Assembly (NCBI GenBank): GCA_026874595.1
Contig: CM049318.1
Coordinates: 30,189,956 to 30,253,955 of the forward strand
Origin: Sipunculus nudus
Lineage: Eukaryota > Annelida > Sipuncula > Golfingiida > Sipunculidae
DNA length: 64,000 bases
Direction: 5' to 3'
Shown here: positions 1 through 12,248 of the stretch, piece by piece
Position numbering within the stretch: position 1 is the first letter of the stretch
Layout of the letters: each line of letters begins with the position of its first letter
The notes under the pieces: generated by a model
What the model was told of the DNA's origin: nothing
The model's input: only the letters and a program-made list of their open reading frames with translations
Databases searched by the model: none
Made by a program: the position numbers and the translations under genes

Positions 1-560
1 AATATTATTAATATGAATTCTAAAGCTAAATTAAACCAAGGTTGTTTGACGATCATAAGACCTTAAGCCGGTTTGGTCTACTATTCAAAAGTACCTGGTC
101 TTTCAAACCTTAAGGGGTGTGAAAGTGAGAAGTTTGAAGTAATCAACAAAACTGTATAAATGTACATAATAATTCTCAAAATAGGTTAACATATTTCCAA
201 ATGAAATAAGACTAAAATTCCGTAAAGTTTGCCCAATATACCTGATTGAATGTACCATTGTTATGCATAGCAAAGCCTAGCCAGCCTTACGATATATGAA
301 TGAAATGTTACAAAATGTACACCGAATTGCGGGTTGTATCTCAAAATTATGTTTAAAGGATTACATTTAAAACATCAACCTAATAAAAAAATTCAAGAGA
401 TAACAAAATTCGAAATATATTAATTATTGCTAAAGTACTCCTATTATGGGTCTAATATTTCAATTATGAGATTGTACATATTACAATTTACAGCTCTATA
501 CCTAAAATAGGATTAAAAATCTGAATTTTTCTGCTATAGCAGCCGAACTAAGTAACAGTT
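1..560. other. AT-rich sequence, nothing recognised
   Basis: I see no open frame of useful length, no inverted repeat with clear ends, no tandem array and no RNA gene here. It resembles the AT-rich background of the rest of the window. Confidence 0.5.
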
Positions 561-1290
561 CGGTCTTCCTGGCGACTCACTGCATCCCTGTGGACTTGGT
601 TTGGCCTTTTGAAAACAATACTTGACATGATCTTCCAAAATTTAATATAACCTTAAATGTTTCAACAACCGTTTTTAAATGTCATTTCATAAAAGCTTAA
701 AACCTTTTATGTCCATTACGTGTGAATTAAATTAAAAGTGTTTTCGGGAAAAAGAGTGCCATAGAAATAAATTGGCAAAATGTAAGGTAATGGCTACTTT
801 TATATGATTATATGATAATAACTAAAAAAGAATACAAAATACTGATCTAATAGCTGGCATATAATTAAATCTGAATTAGGTATACCGGTAGTAATATGTT
901 TGAAAAAGGTTCTCTAGTTTCAACAGTTGCCGTGTTAGGTGAATGATATCTTTCTAGTTTCTAACAAGGTACATTATGATGATGCCCATAACTTTTACAA
1001 ATTATGCAATATCGACCAACTCGGGCATGTACATAGGAAATATATGGAGGAATAGTTATGCCATATATAAACCAAATAGCAAAACTGGCTATAAATTTCT
1101 TGCTACACAGTAAAGAAAAGTCACCTTTTTGCTTGATAAAAATAAAAATAGTGCCCAGGTAAGAATAAATTTTAAAGGATACACATATGATGTGGTAACT
1201 TAATTTCTCATATACACATTATTTATAATTAGATTAAACTCAGCATGGTAAAACTTGAATTGGTAAGTGTTATTCAATTTTCAAAGCAAA
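561..1290 (+). repeat. Old, diverged copy of the copy A/B repeat unit
   Basis: Phrases match the unit of the 12-14 kb and 40-44 kb elements in the same order: GGGAAAAAGAGTGCCAT followed by GGCAAAATGTAAGGTA near 750-790, then CATAACTTTTA and GGCATGTACATAGGAA near 990-1040. Identity looks much lower than between copies A and B, and neither the CAGCTGA ends nor the GGAC tail is visible, so this is an old fragment. Boundaries are approximate. Confidence 0.45.
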
Positions 1291-1714
1291 AAATACATTG
1301 TCACTTCTATAACCCCACCTCTTGTTATGGCATATGGCTGCAGCTTATACACATAAACTCGGAGATATGCATGGGACTGCAAAAAGCAAGGCTTAATTCA
1401 AAACCCAGAAGGTGATATTTGAGCTACATTTGCGCAAGGCATGTTTAATGTTTTCGGGTAAAATGCCAAATGTGTGGATAAACTATCACTGTTTTGGTTA
1501 AATGCAATATCCTTAAAATAAAACCATACTCAAGGCTACATGAATCTAGAGAATTAGTGATTATGTTTCTGCACGTTTTTGGTGGAGGTAATCGCCTCAA
1601 TTTTATGCTGTCATTTCTAATTCTTTATCCATCTGTACGTCTGCAGAATTCCATTTCAACTTTGGATTTACGTGACATGTGGTAGCACTCGCTTCCTATC
1701 ATGCTATTTTTTAG

Positions 1715-2316
1715 GAAGTGGCTAACCAGCCGGCAGGGTACCGGCAGTTTAGTCCACAGGTTAAACAGCCGGCAGGAAATATTTACGTTGCCGGCAGTCT
1801 AGCCAACTGGCTGAACTATTGGCAAATGAATTTAACATTATATGCTCTATTTCAGTGTGATACTACGTACTTTCCATTATTTTTTTTTACAATGACCTGT
1901 TTAGATATTTTGATAGTCCTTTTGTAAAAAATACACTTATTATTTTTTTGCTCATAAGCACAACAATGTATTAACTGTAAACTCTGTCTCTACACGCATT
2001 CACATGTCTGGTATATTTTAATCACAAAATCTCAGTATAAACTATCATGTGAATATATTACAATGTTTAAAAGAAAATTTATTCAAAACTACCCTTTAAA
2101 TATCACAAATGTGCACTTTTATAACCTACTCATTAGTAATCAACATACTTATTACACACAGACCAGCAAAATAGTTTATTTGGTAAGTCAGCACTTTATT
2201 GTCAGCTCATTGTCCAAATAATAATTGAAAGTAAGGAGAATGACACTGAAATAGAGCATACATATGGCAGGCTTTGGACTGAACTGCCGGCACCCTGCCG
2301 GCTGTTTAGCCACTTC
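1715..2316. mobile_element. 602-bp non-autonomous inverted-repeat element with CAGCCGGCAGG termini
   Basis: The left end (from 1715, GAAGTGGCTAACCAGCCGG) and the reverse complement of the right end (to 2316) match for about 45 bp with few differences, both containing CAGCCGGCAGGG and CCGGCAGTT. A second inverted pair, TATGCTCTATTTCAGTG at about 1841 and its complement at about 2246, extends the termini inward; the left arm carries an extra CCGGCAG-containing segment of about 65 bp. There is no coding capacity. Flanks are T-rich (TATTTTTT / TTATTTT), so a target duplication cannot be called. The superfamily is not assigned. Confidence 0.75.
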
Positions 2317-2741
2317 TTATTTTAAACCTGGTTTCGCCCAGGCCCGGTGTCTACCGCACCTGCAGTTCCAGGGTGTATACTTATCTACATTAATGAGTCA
2401 AACCAAAGAGCAGACCCCAGAGGAACCCTCCAAAGACACACTTGTTTGTGAGTGATACACGGTTGTGGGACACAGTCTTCCAATTAAACCTGCAGACCGC
2501 TCACCATTGGTGTGTGGTGGTGGGGAGGGGGTTTATATTATGTTACTATGAGCCGTTTTATTTACGAACTAGTTTTTTTTTTTGTTATCAGTAAAGGATT
2601 CATTATTTTTCATATGATATCATATATGATACCATATAATGAGAAATTTATTTGAAATAATTTGACACAACATGCAACAACAGTCTGTAGGTAGCGGATT
2701 ACGCAATTGAAAGGTTAAAAATAGTACAAGCCAATATTTAT

Positions 2742-2920
2742 ATAAAACCTCGTTGTGTCGAACTCGTTTAAGTCGAATACCCCGCTTATGTCGAAGCTAC
2801 AGACTCGATATTCCGGACAACTCTAGTTAAATTATTACCAAATAAAACCCGCTTGTGTCGAACCTCGGATGTGTCGCAGTTTTCTGAGGGCCCCTTCCAC
2901 TTCGACACAACAAGGTTTCA

Positions 2921-2923
<3 letters not shown>
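2742..2923. mobile_element. Short pogo/Tigger-like MITE
   Basis: The ends AAACCTCGTTGTGTCGAA (about 2745) and TTCGACACAACAAGGTTT (about 2901-2918) are inverted repeats; the right end continues to CACTG followed by TA, as in elements that start CAGTG and duplicate TA. GTGTCGAA recurs three times internally in the same orientation. At about 180 bp it has no coding capacity. The pogo/Tigger assignment rests on end style and TA flank. Confidence 0.7.

Positions 2924-2992
<69 letters not shown>
2924..2992. repeat. (TA)n microsatellite, about 69 bp
   Basis: Uninterrupted TA repeat directly abutting the right end of the MITE at 2742-2923, consistent with insertion into, or expansion from, a TA target. 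Confidence 0.98.
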
Positions 2993-2998
<6 letters not shown>

Positions 2999-4578
2999 AT
3001 AAATATAAACTCTAAAAGGTTTGAATTCTAAAAGATAACACTGATACTTGATACGTATTTTGAACGTGTAGCATAGCGGCCGGAGGGGATTCATCCCTTT
3101 TCTGATAGATTTGTTTTATATATAAGATATTTCATTACAAATGTCATCTTAAAAATAAAGTAACTCCTAAATAGTTAAGGGTGAAAGATCGTTATTATAC
3201 CCTTACAGAGAAGCTAAGGTCATGTTAACATCAAATTTTAAAACCAGTGGTAAATCAAAAGACACAACATAAATTAAGGTTGTACTCAGTATGTTCAAGA
3301 TAGTGTAAACGTTTGTATTTTAACAAGACTGTTGCAGGAATATTTGAAATCACGGGAAAGGGCATTTTAGGGTGTTTCGACATTTTAAATATCATGGTAT
3401 TCCGGTGAGTGAAGAGTGAAGAGTGAAGATATTTTAAACATTCCAGGGAAAAAGCGGCTAAATTCGTTATTGCATTTTCGGCACAATTCGTAGAGAGACA
3501 GCTCTCTGATCAGGGGGCAATGATCTTCTGGCAGGGCTTCTCCCTGAGTAGAGTGCCCCTTGGGATTTCTGTGAACTTTGACAAATCTGAAATGCATGTC
3601 TTTCTATGTCTGCATGGTAAGATTCTTGATGGCGTTCTGGCATGGTAAACCCCTTACCTGATAAAATAATAATAGTAAGTTGTCTATATAGGAGCTTGTC
3701 TATATAGAAAAGTTAACTCTCGAATCATCAGATTTACTCAGTTTTTAATTCCTGAAATATTTAATTTGTGAAAAAGTAAAAAATATTTCAATTTTCCCAG
3801 TGATCTGTAGATCACCGAGATGCCCCCCCCCTAAAAAAATGTGCCCGGGGCGGACATAATTAGATTACTTATATCAAGAATTAGATAAGACGGCTTAAAA
3901 AGATTAAGGTGGTTTCCTCTCCTCGACCGAAAAGTAAACCTTATTTAGAAAATATTTGGTCTATTTATAAGCCATTATATTAAATCAATGTCGATGAATT
4001 TCTATACCCTTAATTGCTGAAATATGATTTTTTTTATACTTCTTGTTGGTCGACTTGCCTATCGCTCTAAGTTTAAAAAGGACATATTCAATCGATAGTT
4101 GTTAACAATACTGTAACTATTTACTTTCGGTGCTAAAAAATTAACTAAATGTCGAATCATGCACACCACATTTTAATTTACTCCTAAATATACTAATTTT
4201 ATATGTTACTTCGGCCATCTTGAACGAAATTTTGGCTTAAACGAAGGAATTATTTCTTCCTTGTCTACAGTAATACACATACTTGATCTCTTTGTCAAAT
4301 TAATGTCATATTAGGCCTTTATAATGCATGTATACACCAAACATGACAAAGATATGAAAGTTTCATATTTAGCAGCCATCTTGAATATCACAAGATTCTT
4401 AAGTCCCAGACTGGCATCATCCATATCCCAATTCAGCACTCCCAAAATAGGGTGTAGCCATAAAACATTATTGGGCAGACGGTAAAACAAGGTTCTACAC
4501 ATACTTAACCCCTGAAGCTGCGAGCTATGTATACATCTGGTAAAGTTAGTCTGTGGTGGTGTGTGCGAGTATGAGTAA

Positions 4579-4581
<3 letters not shown>
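2993..4581. other. Intergenic or intronic AT-rich sequence
   Basis: No supported gene. A 70-codon minus-strand frame at 3385-3597 contains CRKCNNEF but no second zinc-binding pair, and is not convincing. A C-run followed by A-run lies near 3824-3838. Confidence 0.5.

Positions 4582-4637
<56 letters not shown>
4582..4637. repeat. (TA)n microsatellite
   Basis: Perfect TA repeat of about 56 bp. Confidence 0.98.
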
Positions 4638-4640
<3 letters not shown>

Positions 4641-5102
4641 CTATATACCTTTAGAATTGTGTCTCTTTAAAGATTCAACCATTATCCGTCCGTTTATATT
4701 TACCCCCGATGTGCTTAAAATTCAAGTGTCGCCAGCACATCCATTCGTGTAAACCTTCTTAATGAGAGACACTTAATGTTATATTGCATTATGCATATTC
4801 TAGTCTGCACATACTAGTTTATTTTTTTAATATAATTTAAAATAATTCTTATTTCCCTCAGAATTTATTATTGTTTATATTTTTGTGATATTATTCATTT
4901 TACATATAAAGCCCCTCCATTATAATATCCAATTAGAATGGTTATCTTGTACCTGTGATATAAGTTAAGTAGATATTTTTGCGTAATTATATACAAAGAA
5001 AAACCGGAAAAAAACAAATGATAAACAGGCTTGAGTAAAATATAACCTTGACTGAGGTAGTACCCTGTCCAATATACAGTGTCACCCATTATAATGAAAC
5101 TA

Positions 5103-5264
5103 AACTGCTCAATTTGAGTAGATTATAGCTCATTTAAATTTCCCAGTCTGAGTTGGAAAACCTGTTAAACTACTCATAAACGCCTCAATCCGTGTAACGT
5201 ATTTGTTGCAAACTTGTTACATTGATTAATGTTTAAGTACGAAACTACTCAAGTTGAGTAGTTT
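5103..5264. repeat. Pair of palindromes around ACTACTCAA-n-TTGAGTAGT
   Basis: 5242-5264 is a perfect 23-nt palindrome, arms AAACTACTCAA and TTGAGTAGTTT around a single G. 5103-5124 is a closely related palindrome, AACTGCTCAA-T-TTGAGTAGATT. They lie about 140 bp apart and may be the two ends of a small element, or binding sites for a dimeric factor. Confidence 0.6.
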
Positions 5265-5809
5265 TCCCTGTGAAACTAATCACTGAGAGGATCATTAGTC
5301 TGGGTGACGAGTTTATGTTTACAGTGAAGGAGATCTCCAAACAGTCATGAAATCCAGAGATCCAAGATGTATGGTATGAGGACAATCCATCCAAAGACAT
5401 CATATGATTCTATACCCGCACTCTCTTGTGCTCTGAGATTTTCAACTGCTTTTAGAGTAAACCTAAAATATAAATCCAGAGGGAAGTCTCGTAGTCTAAG
5501 GAAAAGGTTCTTCCTCAGTAGAATTATATAGGAACAAAGACAGCCGTGGCGATTGTAATAATTATCGAGGAATATTACTGTAAAATGTCCTGAATAGATT
5601 GATCGGCCTATATGTATGCCACCGCTGGCAAGGATTCTGAGCAAACTTTCCTGTGTTTTACACAGTGTCGCGGTTGATTGACACGGTTCACATGCGAGGA
5701 CTGGGATAAAGGCGGCCTTAGCACCAATATTTAGACCCTGAATGCAGCCGGAAAAAAAGTTTACTTTAAAATATGCTTTAATGTTTACAGTTAATATAGC
5801 CCCTAGGAG

Positions 5810-5936
5810 TCGGTTCGGTCAGGTGGTCGGTGCATGGATTAGTGGTCCAGTTGGTTGTTCCTGCATACATTGGCGTGGTACTTGAGCCCACATATTTAAC
5901 TGTATTATGAATGAATGAATGAACGAATGAATGAAT
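5810..5936 (+). mobile_element. Possible tRNA-derived SINE with (GAAT)n tail
   Basis: TTAGTGGTCCAGTTGG near 5838 resembles a pol III A box, and GGTACTTGAGCCC near 5877 resembles a B box (GGTTCGANNC) at tRNA-like spacing; a short GAAT/GAAC tandem run follows at 5908-5935. The boxes are degenerate and the tail could be a simple microsatellite, so this is only a candidate. Confidence 0.25.
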
Positions 5937-6236
5937 ATTTTATTCAGAAAATATACGGCCTCAAGTCCATTATTCTTAATCAACTTTAAACAAGCAAACA
6001 GATCCTTGAGTGCTTCACAATAGCCCTAATACAGTAACAATAAGCCAGGCACTCAGTAACCGAAATTCATCGTCATAACATACCAGTCAAGCGATACTAA
6101 AAACGCCTATATAAAATGCAACCATTCCAGTTGAAATATGTACCTGACGAGTGAGAGCAACTTCAACGTTGCTCCCACGAAAACAGTACTGAAGTCAAAC
6201 TAGCTGAACATAAATTAATTTTATATAATATATATA

Positions 6237-7160
6237 CAGAACGCCTGTATTACGGTTACCATCGGGACTTGATGAAAGTGGCCTTAACACAGGAGTGGCC
6301 GCTATACAGGACTTGACCAGGAGAGGGGGTTTAAACTGTAACATGAAACCAAGTTCAAATCTGTATACAATCAACAAAATAAACGTATATACACAGTATT
6401 AGTATAATTACTGTTATCAATAAAAAGAATAATATATTTTCTTATTGTCTTTTATTGGTCGCCATAATGGCCAAAGTGGTTTGGACAGAGTATGCGTAAC
6501 ATTTTATACATGTTACAATGTTTATTTTGCATTCATAATTTTTCATGTATCAGTAAATTATGCAATGTTTGCCGCACTGTTTTCGTTTGATGTACGTGTT
6601 CACAAGGACATTAAAGAGAGTTTAAAGATCCACAGCCTAACGTTTTTCTGATGACATATTTATCGGGACCCGCTAGTTTTCATTCTTTAATTAAATGACA
6701 AACACCCTGATTAAGATCCGGCTCGCACGACTGATTGCCAAACGTACACGCAGGTGGGGACACATGCCTTATACTATTGTGCACACTAAAGAGGCTGAGT
6801 TTGGTGGTACGACACTGGCTACGTGTCAAACAACTCATGCAGCCACGGTCGGGTGGTTACCTTTATCCAGGCACAGACAGGAATAAGTGAGAGCGGACAC
6901 TTGTGTAATAATATTGATGTCAGAAGTGGCCGCTCGATTTGTTGAGCCCATGTCAGGGAGTCACTGCCCTTGACCGTAATTGAGGCGTTTCCCGTCCTGC
7001 GGGACCGAGAGACCTGGCCGTAATACGGAATAGAGGACTGACCGTAACTGACAACAAAATGATTATGAAATATAACGGTCGAAAATTCGGGACCGGAAAA
7101 TCTGACCGTTATAGACGTATTGACTGTTATTGAGGCGTGGCCGTTAGCAGGCGTTCAACT
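6237..7160. mobile_element. About 0.92-kb pogo-like non-autonomous element
   Basis: The left end, CAGAACGCCTGTATTACGG at 6237, pairs with the right end, read in reverse as GTTGAACGCCTGCTAACGG at 7160; both lie in TATATA flanks, fitting a TA target. GTGGCCGCT and CCGTTAT/CCGTAAT motifs recur on both sides internally, as in decayed Tigger-like elements. Several short frames occur (6445-6651, 6695-6886) but none looks like a transposase. Confidence 0.5.
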
Positions 7161-7172
7161 ATATATATATAT

Positions 7173-7220
<48 letters not shown>
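7161..7220. repeat. (TA)n microsatellite with one GA interruption
   Basis: TA repeat with an AGATAT interruption near 7173, adjoining the right end of the 6237-7160 element. Confidence 0.97.
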
Positions 7221-7222
<2 letters not shown>

Positions 7223-8195
7223 TATTTCAGTAACATGAATATACTTTTACCTACCTTCATGGGCAGCTATGTTCGGGAGAACAACAGCAGAGAACAACAA
7301 TGTCACAAGCATCGTGTAGCAGTAGACGGTTAATCTTACACAAACATGAACATAGATCTACTGTAAAGTCTACTCAGCGTATAAAATGCTTATGACTTGT
7401 AAACCTCCATCGGCACATCAGAATGCGTACTATTGGAATAAACCCGATACAGGTTTTCGATGAGGAAACCCCAGTATTGTACGGGCTTATTTCTTGGTGT
7501 ATCGTTAATTCGATACAAGACGTAACCTCCCGTTAGGTAAACAAGCGTAAATCTGTGCACCAAGCATCAGCTATCGTTAATTGTCATGTGACAGGTCATC
7601 ACATCAATAGTAGCATACACATGCGAATCCTCTTTGAGAGGAAAGTTTTTCATCTGTTACCTATAAAACTTCCTGGTGAAGCGCAGGCTCGCTTCATTGT
7701 GCACGTAGCTTGTTGTCAAAACATCCTCTATCTGTATACTTTTGTGTGTTGTTTATATACAAAATGAATATAATACTGTATGACATAGCATGTCTCCCAT
7801 ACATTACTCAATCGTAAGTTAAAAGGTCAGTCTAGTAACATTATGTTATTTCTCAGTAACTATAATACGATCATGTGACAGGGACCTTTGGTTGACTTTT
7901 AATAGGGCCTATTCCGACATCGAACGTCTATTAAATAAAGATAATTCTTCAGACTTTTGTACAAATGAGCCATGAAAGCGTCGATCCAATGGTGCACAAA
8001 CTCCCGATTCTGTTTATACCCACATGTTTATAACATCTGGGGGCCAACAAAATGGCCGCCAGTAGTTACCCCAAAAGGTCATGCAAATGTATTCCAAATC
8101 TCATTATATTATCATATTACATAATTTCCTATGAAAAAAAAATATTAATATAGATTTTACAAAAGAAAGCTCAGTTCCTGAAGGAAAAACTTTTT
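7221..8195. other. Sequence with no recognised feature
   Basis: No repeat ends, no conserved frame. The 70-codon plus-strand frame at 7555-7767 has no recognisable motif. Confidence 0.5.
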
Positions 8196-10455
8196 TATGC
8201 CCCCGCCACAAAGTGGCCGGGGCATATAGTTTTACCCATGTCCGTCATTCCGTCCTTCCGTCCTTCCGAAATCAAACAGTTGTACGGACTTTTTTCGCAA
8301 TGCCTGCAGATATTTGCCTGATTTTTTGTGTGTTGGCAGATAATGACCAGTTAAAGATAAATTTTCATGACAAGTGCACATGTACGAATTTTTTTCGCAA
8401 TGCCTGCAGATACGGGCTTGATTTTTTGTGTGTGGGCAGATAATGACCAGTTACAGATCGAGTTCGCATTTTGTCTCAGTTGACCTACTTTTGACCGTTT
8501 GACGGTGCCCTAACATAGAAATTTCATGAAAAATAAAAATTGTCATGACAAGTGCACGTGTACGGACTTTTCTTCGCAATGCCTGCAGATAAGGGCTTGA
8601 TTTTTGGTGTGTTGGCAGATAATGACCAGTTACAGATCGGGTTCACGTTTTGTCCCGGTTGACCTACTTTTGACCTTTGACAGCTCCTGAACATAGAAAT
8701 TTTCATGAAAAATAAAAATTTTCATGAAAAATGCACATGTACAGACTTTTTTCGCAATGCCTGCAGATAAGGGCCTGGTTTTTTGGTGTGTGGGCAGATA
8801 ATGACCAGTTACAGATCGGGTTCACGTTTTGTCCCGATTGACCTACTTTTGACTTTTTTACGGCTCCTGAACATAGACAATTTAATGAAAAATAGAAATT
8901 TTTATGAAAAAATGCACCTGTTCAGACTTTTTTGCAATGCCTGCAGATAAGGGCCTGATTTTTGATGTGTTGGCAGATAATGACCAGTTACAGAATGTGT
9001 TCGCATTTTGCCCCGGCTGACCTACTTTTGACCGTTTAATGTACTCAGAAGCTTATATCTCAGGAACCATTGTGTGGATTTTCACAAAACTCACTAAGAT
9101 CATTGGGATAGATGGTCTGTACACTGATTTTTTTAATAAATTTTTATCGGATTTTTCAATTTTGGCCTTGTGAGGGGGATATCTCTAAAGGGATTCACGG
9201 TTGGAATTTTATTTCATCATTTAAGATGTTTATCAACAAAATCTTGGTCATGTGTGACCTTGACCTATTTTTCTCTGTTTTACAGCTGATTATATAAAAA
9301 CACTTAGAAGCTTTTATCTCAGGAACCATTGTGTGGATTTTCACAAAACTTACTATGATCATTTGGAATGATGGTCTGTACGTACTGCACAATTTTAGTG
9401 GCAACACCTATAATTTCTGATTTTTTAATGAATATTTATTGGATTTTCCAATTTTGGCCTTTTATGCAGGAAATCTGCAAAGGTATTCAACACACGAAAC
9501 TCCATTTCGTCAGTGCTGTTGCATGATATTTACAAAATCAAGTTCAAAGATGGCTGATCTTGACCTACTTTTCAATAGCTTAGTATAGAGAAAAAACTTA
9601 GGAGCTTATTTCTCAGGAAGCATTAGGTGGATTGTTATGAAACATGGTGCATACCTCTCCAATTTAAATTTATAACTGATTATCAGCTTTTGCCAATATT
9701 CTAGTTTCGCAATGCAATGCTTACAGATACTGGCCTAATATTTGGTCTGTGGGCGCATAATGACCACTTACAGATTGAGTTCGCTTTTCGTCCCATTTGA
9801 CCTATTTTTTTACCATGTGACAGATCCTAAACATGGACAATTTCATGAAAGACAGAAATTTTTATGAAAAATGCACATGTATGGACTTTTTTTTCACAAT
9901 GCCTGCAGATAATGGCCTGCTTTTTAGTGTGTTGCTTGATAATGACCCGTTACAGATCGAGTTTGCATTTTGCCCTTGTTGACCTACTTTTGACCGTTTA
10001 ATGTACTCAGAAGCTTATATCTCAGGAACCATTGTGTGGATTTTCACAAAACTTACTAAGATCATTGGGATAGATGGTCTGTACACTGATTTTTTAATAA
10101 ATTTTTATCGGATTTTTCAATTTTGGCCTTGTGAGCGGGATATCTCTAAAAGGATTCACGGTTGGAATTTTATTTCATCATTGAAGATGTTTATCAACAA
10201 AATCTTGGTCATGTGTGACCTTGACCTATTTTTCTTTGTTTTACAGCTGATTATATAAAAACACTTAGAAGCTTTTATCTCAGGAACCATTGTGTGGATT
10301 GTCACAAACTTACTATGATCATTTGGATTGATGGTCTGTACGTACTGCACAATTTTGGTGGCAACACCTATAATTTCTGATTTTTTAATGAATATTTATT
10401 GGATTTTCCAATTTTGGCCTTTTGTGCAGGAAATCTCCAAAGGTATTCAACACAA
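8196..10455 (+). mobile_element. Pearl/Helitron-like element with 178-bp core repeats (5' part, 3' end missing)
   Basis: Starts with a hairpin at 8196-8226 (TATGCCCC-CGCCAC, loop AAA, GTGGCC-GGGGCATA), then GTCCGTCATTCCGTCC. A core unit with CGCAATGCCTGCAGATA and GGCAGATAATGACCAGTTACAGAT recurs at about 8296, 8395, 8574, 8752 and 8934; spacing is 178-182 bp apart from one short unit. A block starting ACCGTTTAATGTACTCAGAAGC at 9031 is repeated at 9993, a near-identical direct duplication at 962-bp spacing running to about 10455. The minus-strand relative at 39.2-44.5 kb shows the missing 3' end: a hairpin followed by CTAG. Elements with a tandem core between conserved flanks are known in bivalves as 'pearl' and have been linked to Helitron-type replication; that link is established knowledge applied by inference. 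No coding capacity. Confidence 0.75.
9031..10455 (+). repeat. About 450-bp direct duplication at 962-bp spacing
   Basis: 9031-9490 and 9993-10455 align end to end with very few differences (for example GTGAGGGGGAT against GTGAGCGGGAT). The shared block ends abruptly after AGGTATTCAACACA in the second copy, which marks a truncation or recombination point. Confidence 0.85.
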
Positions 10456-12233
10456 TCAAACACAGTATTTCTGCCACTGTAAGTCCTAAATTTTCAGGAG
10501 GGAATAAACACAACATGCGTTACTAGATCTGAGTTGTTGATAAAATTCAGTCCTTGATGTCACATGTGTAAGAGCCAATCAAATCAAGGCAAAGTCTGGG
10601 ATCTGGATGAAGTCCTCCATTCACACAAAAAAACACACGTTGAATATGTTTACTTAACCAAATCGCCCGAAAAAGAGATCTGGGGGCAAATAGAATTTAC
10701 GTCACTTACCACAGTGAGAATAGATTCTTAATGTTAATTCACAACCAATAACCAGTTTTATATGTGTTATTTTTTTTTTTTTTTGTTTTACTGCTTATCG
10801 GCATGGGCACATGCACCATGCTTAGTAACAGTCTGTAGATAAATGTGCTAATACAACTATCGCAGAAGCTTTATTTGAACTCTCTTTCTGTTCTCATTTA
10901 ATTATTTATCATTATTGATGTGTACGCAGAGTAAGACAGAAAACCAATAACTGCTAAAATAATTGCAAAGTCACAACCTCCGAATGATCACCTTTTTTTC
11001 TCGCTGCTTCAATTCCTCAGCGTGATAGCAGTGTGAGTTAACGTTTATGATGCAGAAATGGCATTATAAGCTGTATATGTTATAACAAATAAAACCCATC
11101 ATTTCACTGAAGCAACACGATTAATTTGGATAAGACTCAAATGTTGATCAAGTGTAAGAGGAAGAGGTATTAAAAGGCCATGGTTGGTTTATATGATTGG
11201 TTTGTATTGATGAGCAAGGAATTATTGCAAATAATATTTTGTGACCTGACCATGTGTTTCCTAATGTTGAAACTGAAGCATGTGAGCAGTTTGTGAACAA
11301 ATGATCTGTACTATTACCATGATCATCAGATGGCTTTTTGATTAACTGTTGACATTTTGGTAGTTTACAAATTTGTTCAATTGAATCTATTTTTTGTATA
11401 ATATATATTATTAAATATATATGTATTTTTTTATGAAATGTATACAGATGAAATATAACTAATTAACAACATAAAACAGGGCAAACAAAGCCTGATCTCA
11501 AATTCTGCTGTGGCAGGAAAATAATGAACAAATGTTTGTATTAAATCCTAATTTTTTTATCACATCAATTTTTTTTAATTTAAGTTTATATTTCTTTACA
11601 TTTCCAATAAAACAGATACTTCTGAATATAAAAGTTGATTCATAATTCTCAATTGCATCATCATAAATCTCAATCTTGTAAGTAAACACCACATCATGCA
11701 TACAAATGTTTATTTAGTTTTTACCACAAAAATATATCTTTTAAATCTGCAAAACAATAAATATCTAAAAATAACACGATTTAGATTTCACAATTTTTAA
11801 TTGTGTCTTTATTTATCCATAATGTGCTTCATATTTTATAAATTTAAGCATACTGAAGGGTTCAATTATATCTGTTAAAATCATTTAAAAGAAAATTAAT
11901 TTCTTTAAAAATGCTACATTAACACAACATGGCATCTTCTGGATTACACTTGAATTACTTTTTTTAAGGAAAGTTTTTGTATATTGGAGTGGAAACAGCG
12001 TTACAATTAAGGAAACACAGTGAAAACAATAACAATTACTGCATTACACTTAGTGGGTTCGGTTTGCCGGGGGGGGGGGGATTGGGGTGGTGATATTAGA
12101 ATAACTGTACACCTGTCACAGCAAGGGGTCTCCCCAAGTGACTGTAACAAATCAGAAACCTTGGCATAGCCCGACTTCCAGTGACCTGGAGTGGGACCCT
12201 GCATCTGTAATCTGTTATCAAAGCAAATGACTA
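10456..12233. other. AT-rich sequence related in part to the insert of copy B
   Basis: No gene is supported. About 11158-11400 (GGAAGAGGTATTAAAAGGCC, GCCATGGTTGGTTTATATGA, GACCTGACCATG) is similar in the same order to about 40618-40760, the segment by which copy B exceeds copy A. A poly-T run lies near 10770 and a G-run at about 12068. Confidence 0.5.
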
Positions 12234-12248
12234 CAGTAGAGCCTCAAG

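Larger units (their letters stand above)
4638..6236. other. AT-rich sequence with two small palindromes and a possible SINE tail
   Basis: No convincing gene; the 99-codon minus-strand frame at 5345-5644 has no recognisable motif. The palindromes at 5103-5264 and the tRNA-like stretch at 5810-5936 are listed separately. Confidence 0.5.

Noticed and set aside
3385-3597. Zinc-finger-like CRKCNNEF in a 70-codon frame
   Set aside because: Only one Cys pair; no His pair at C2H2 spacing.
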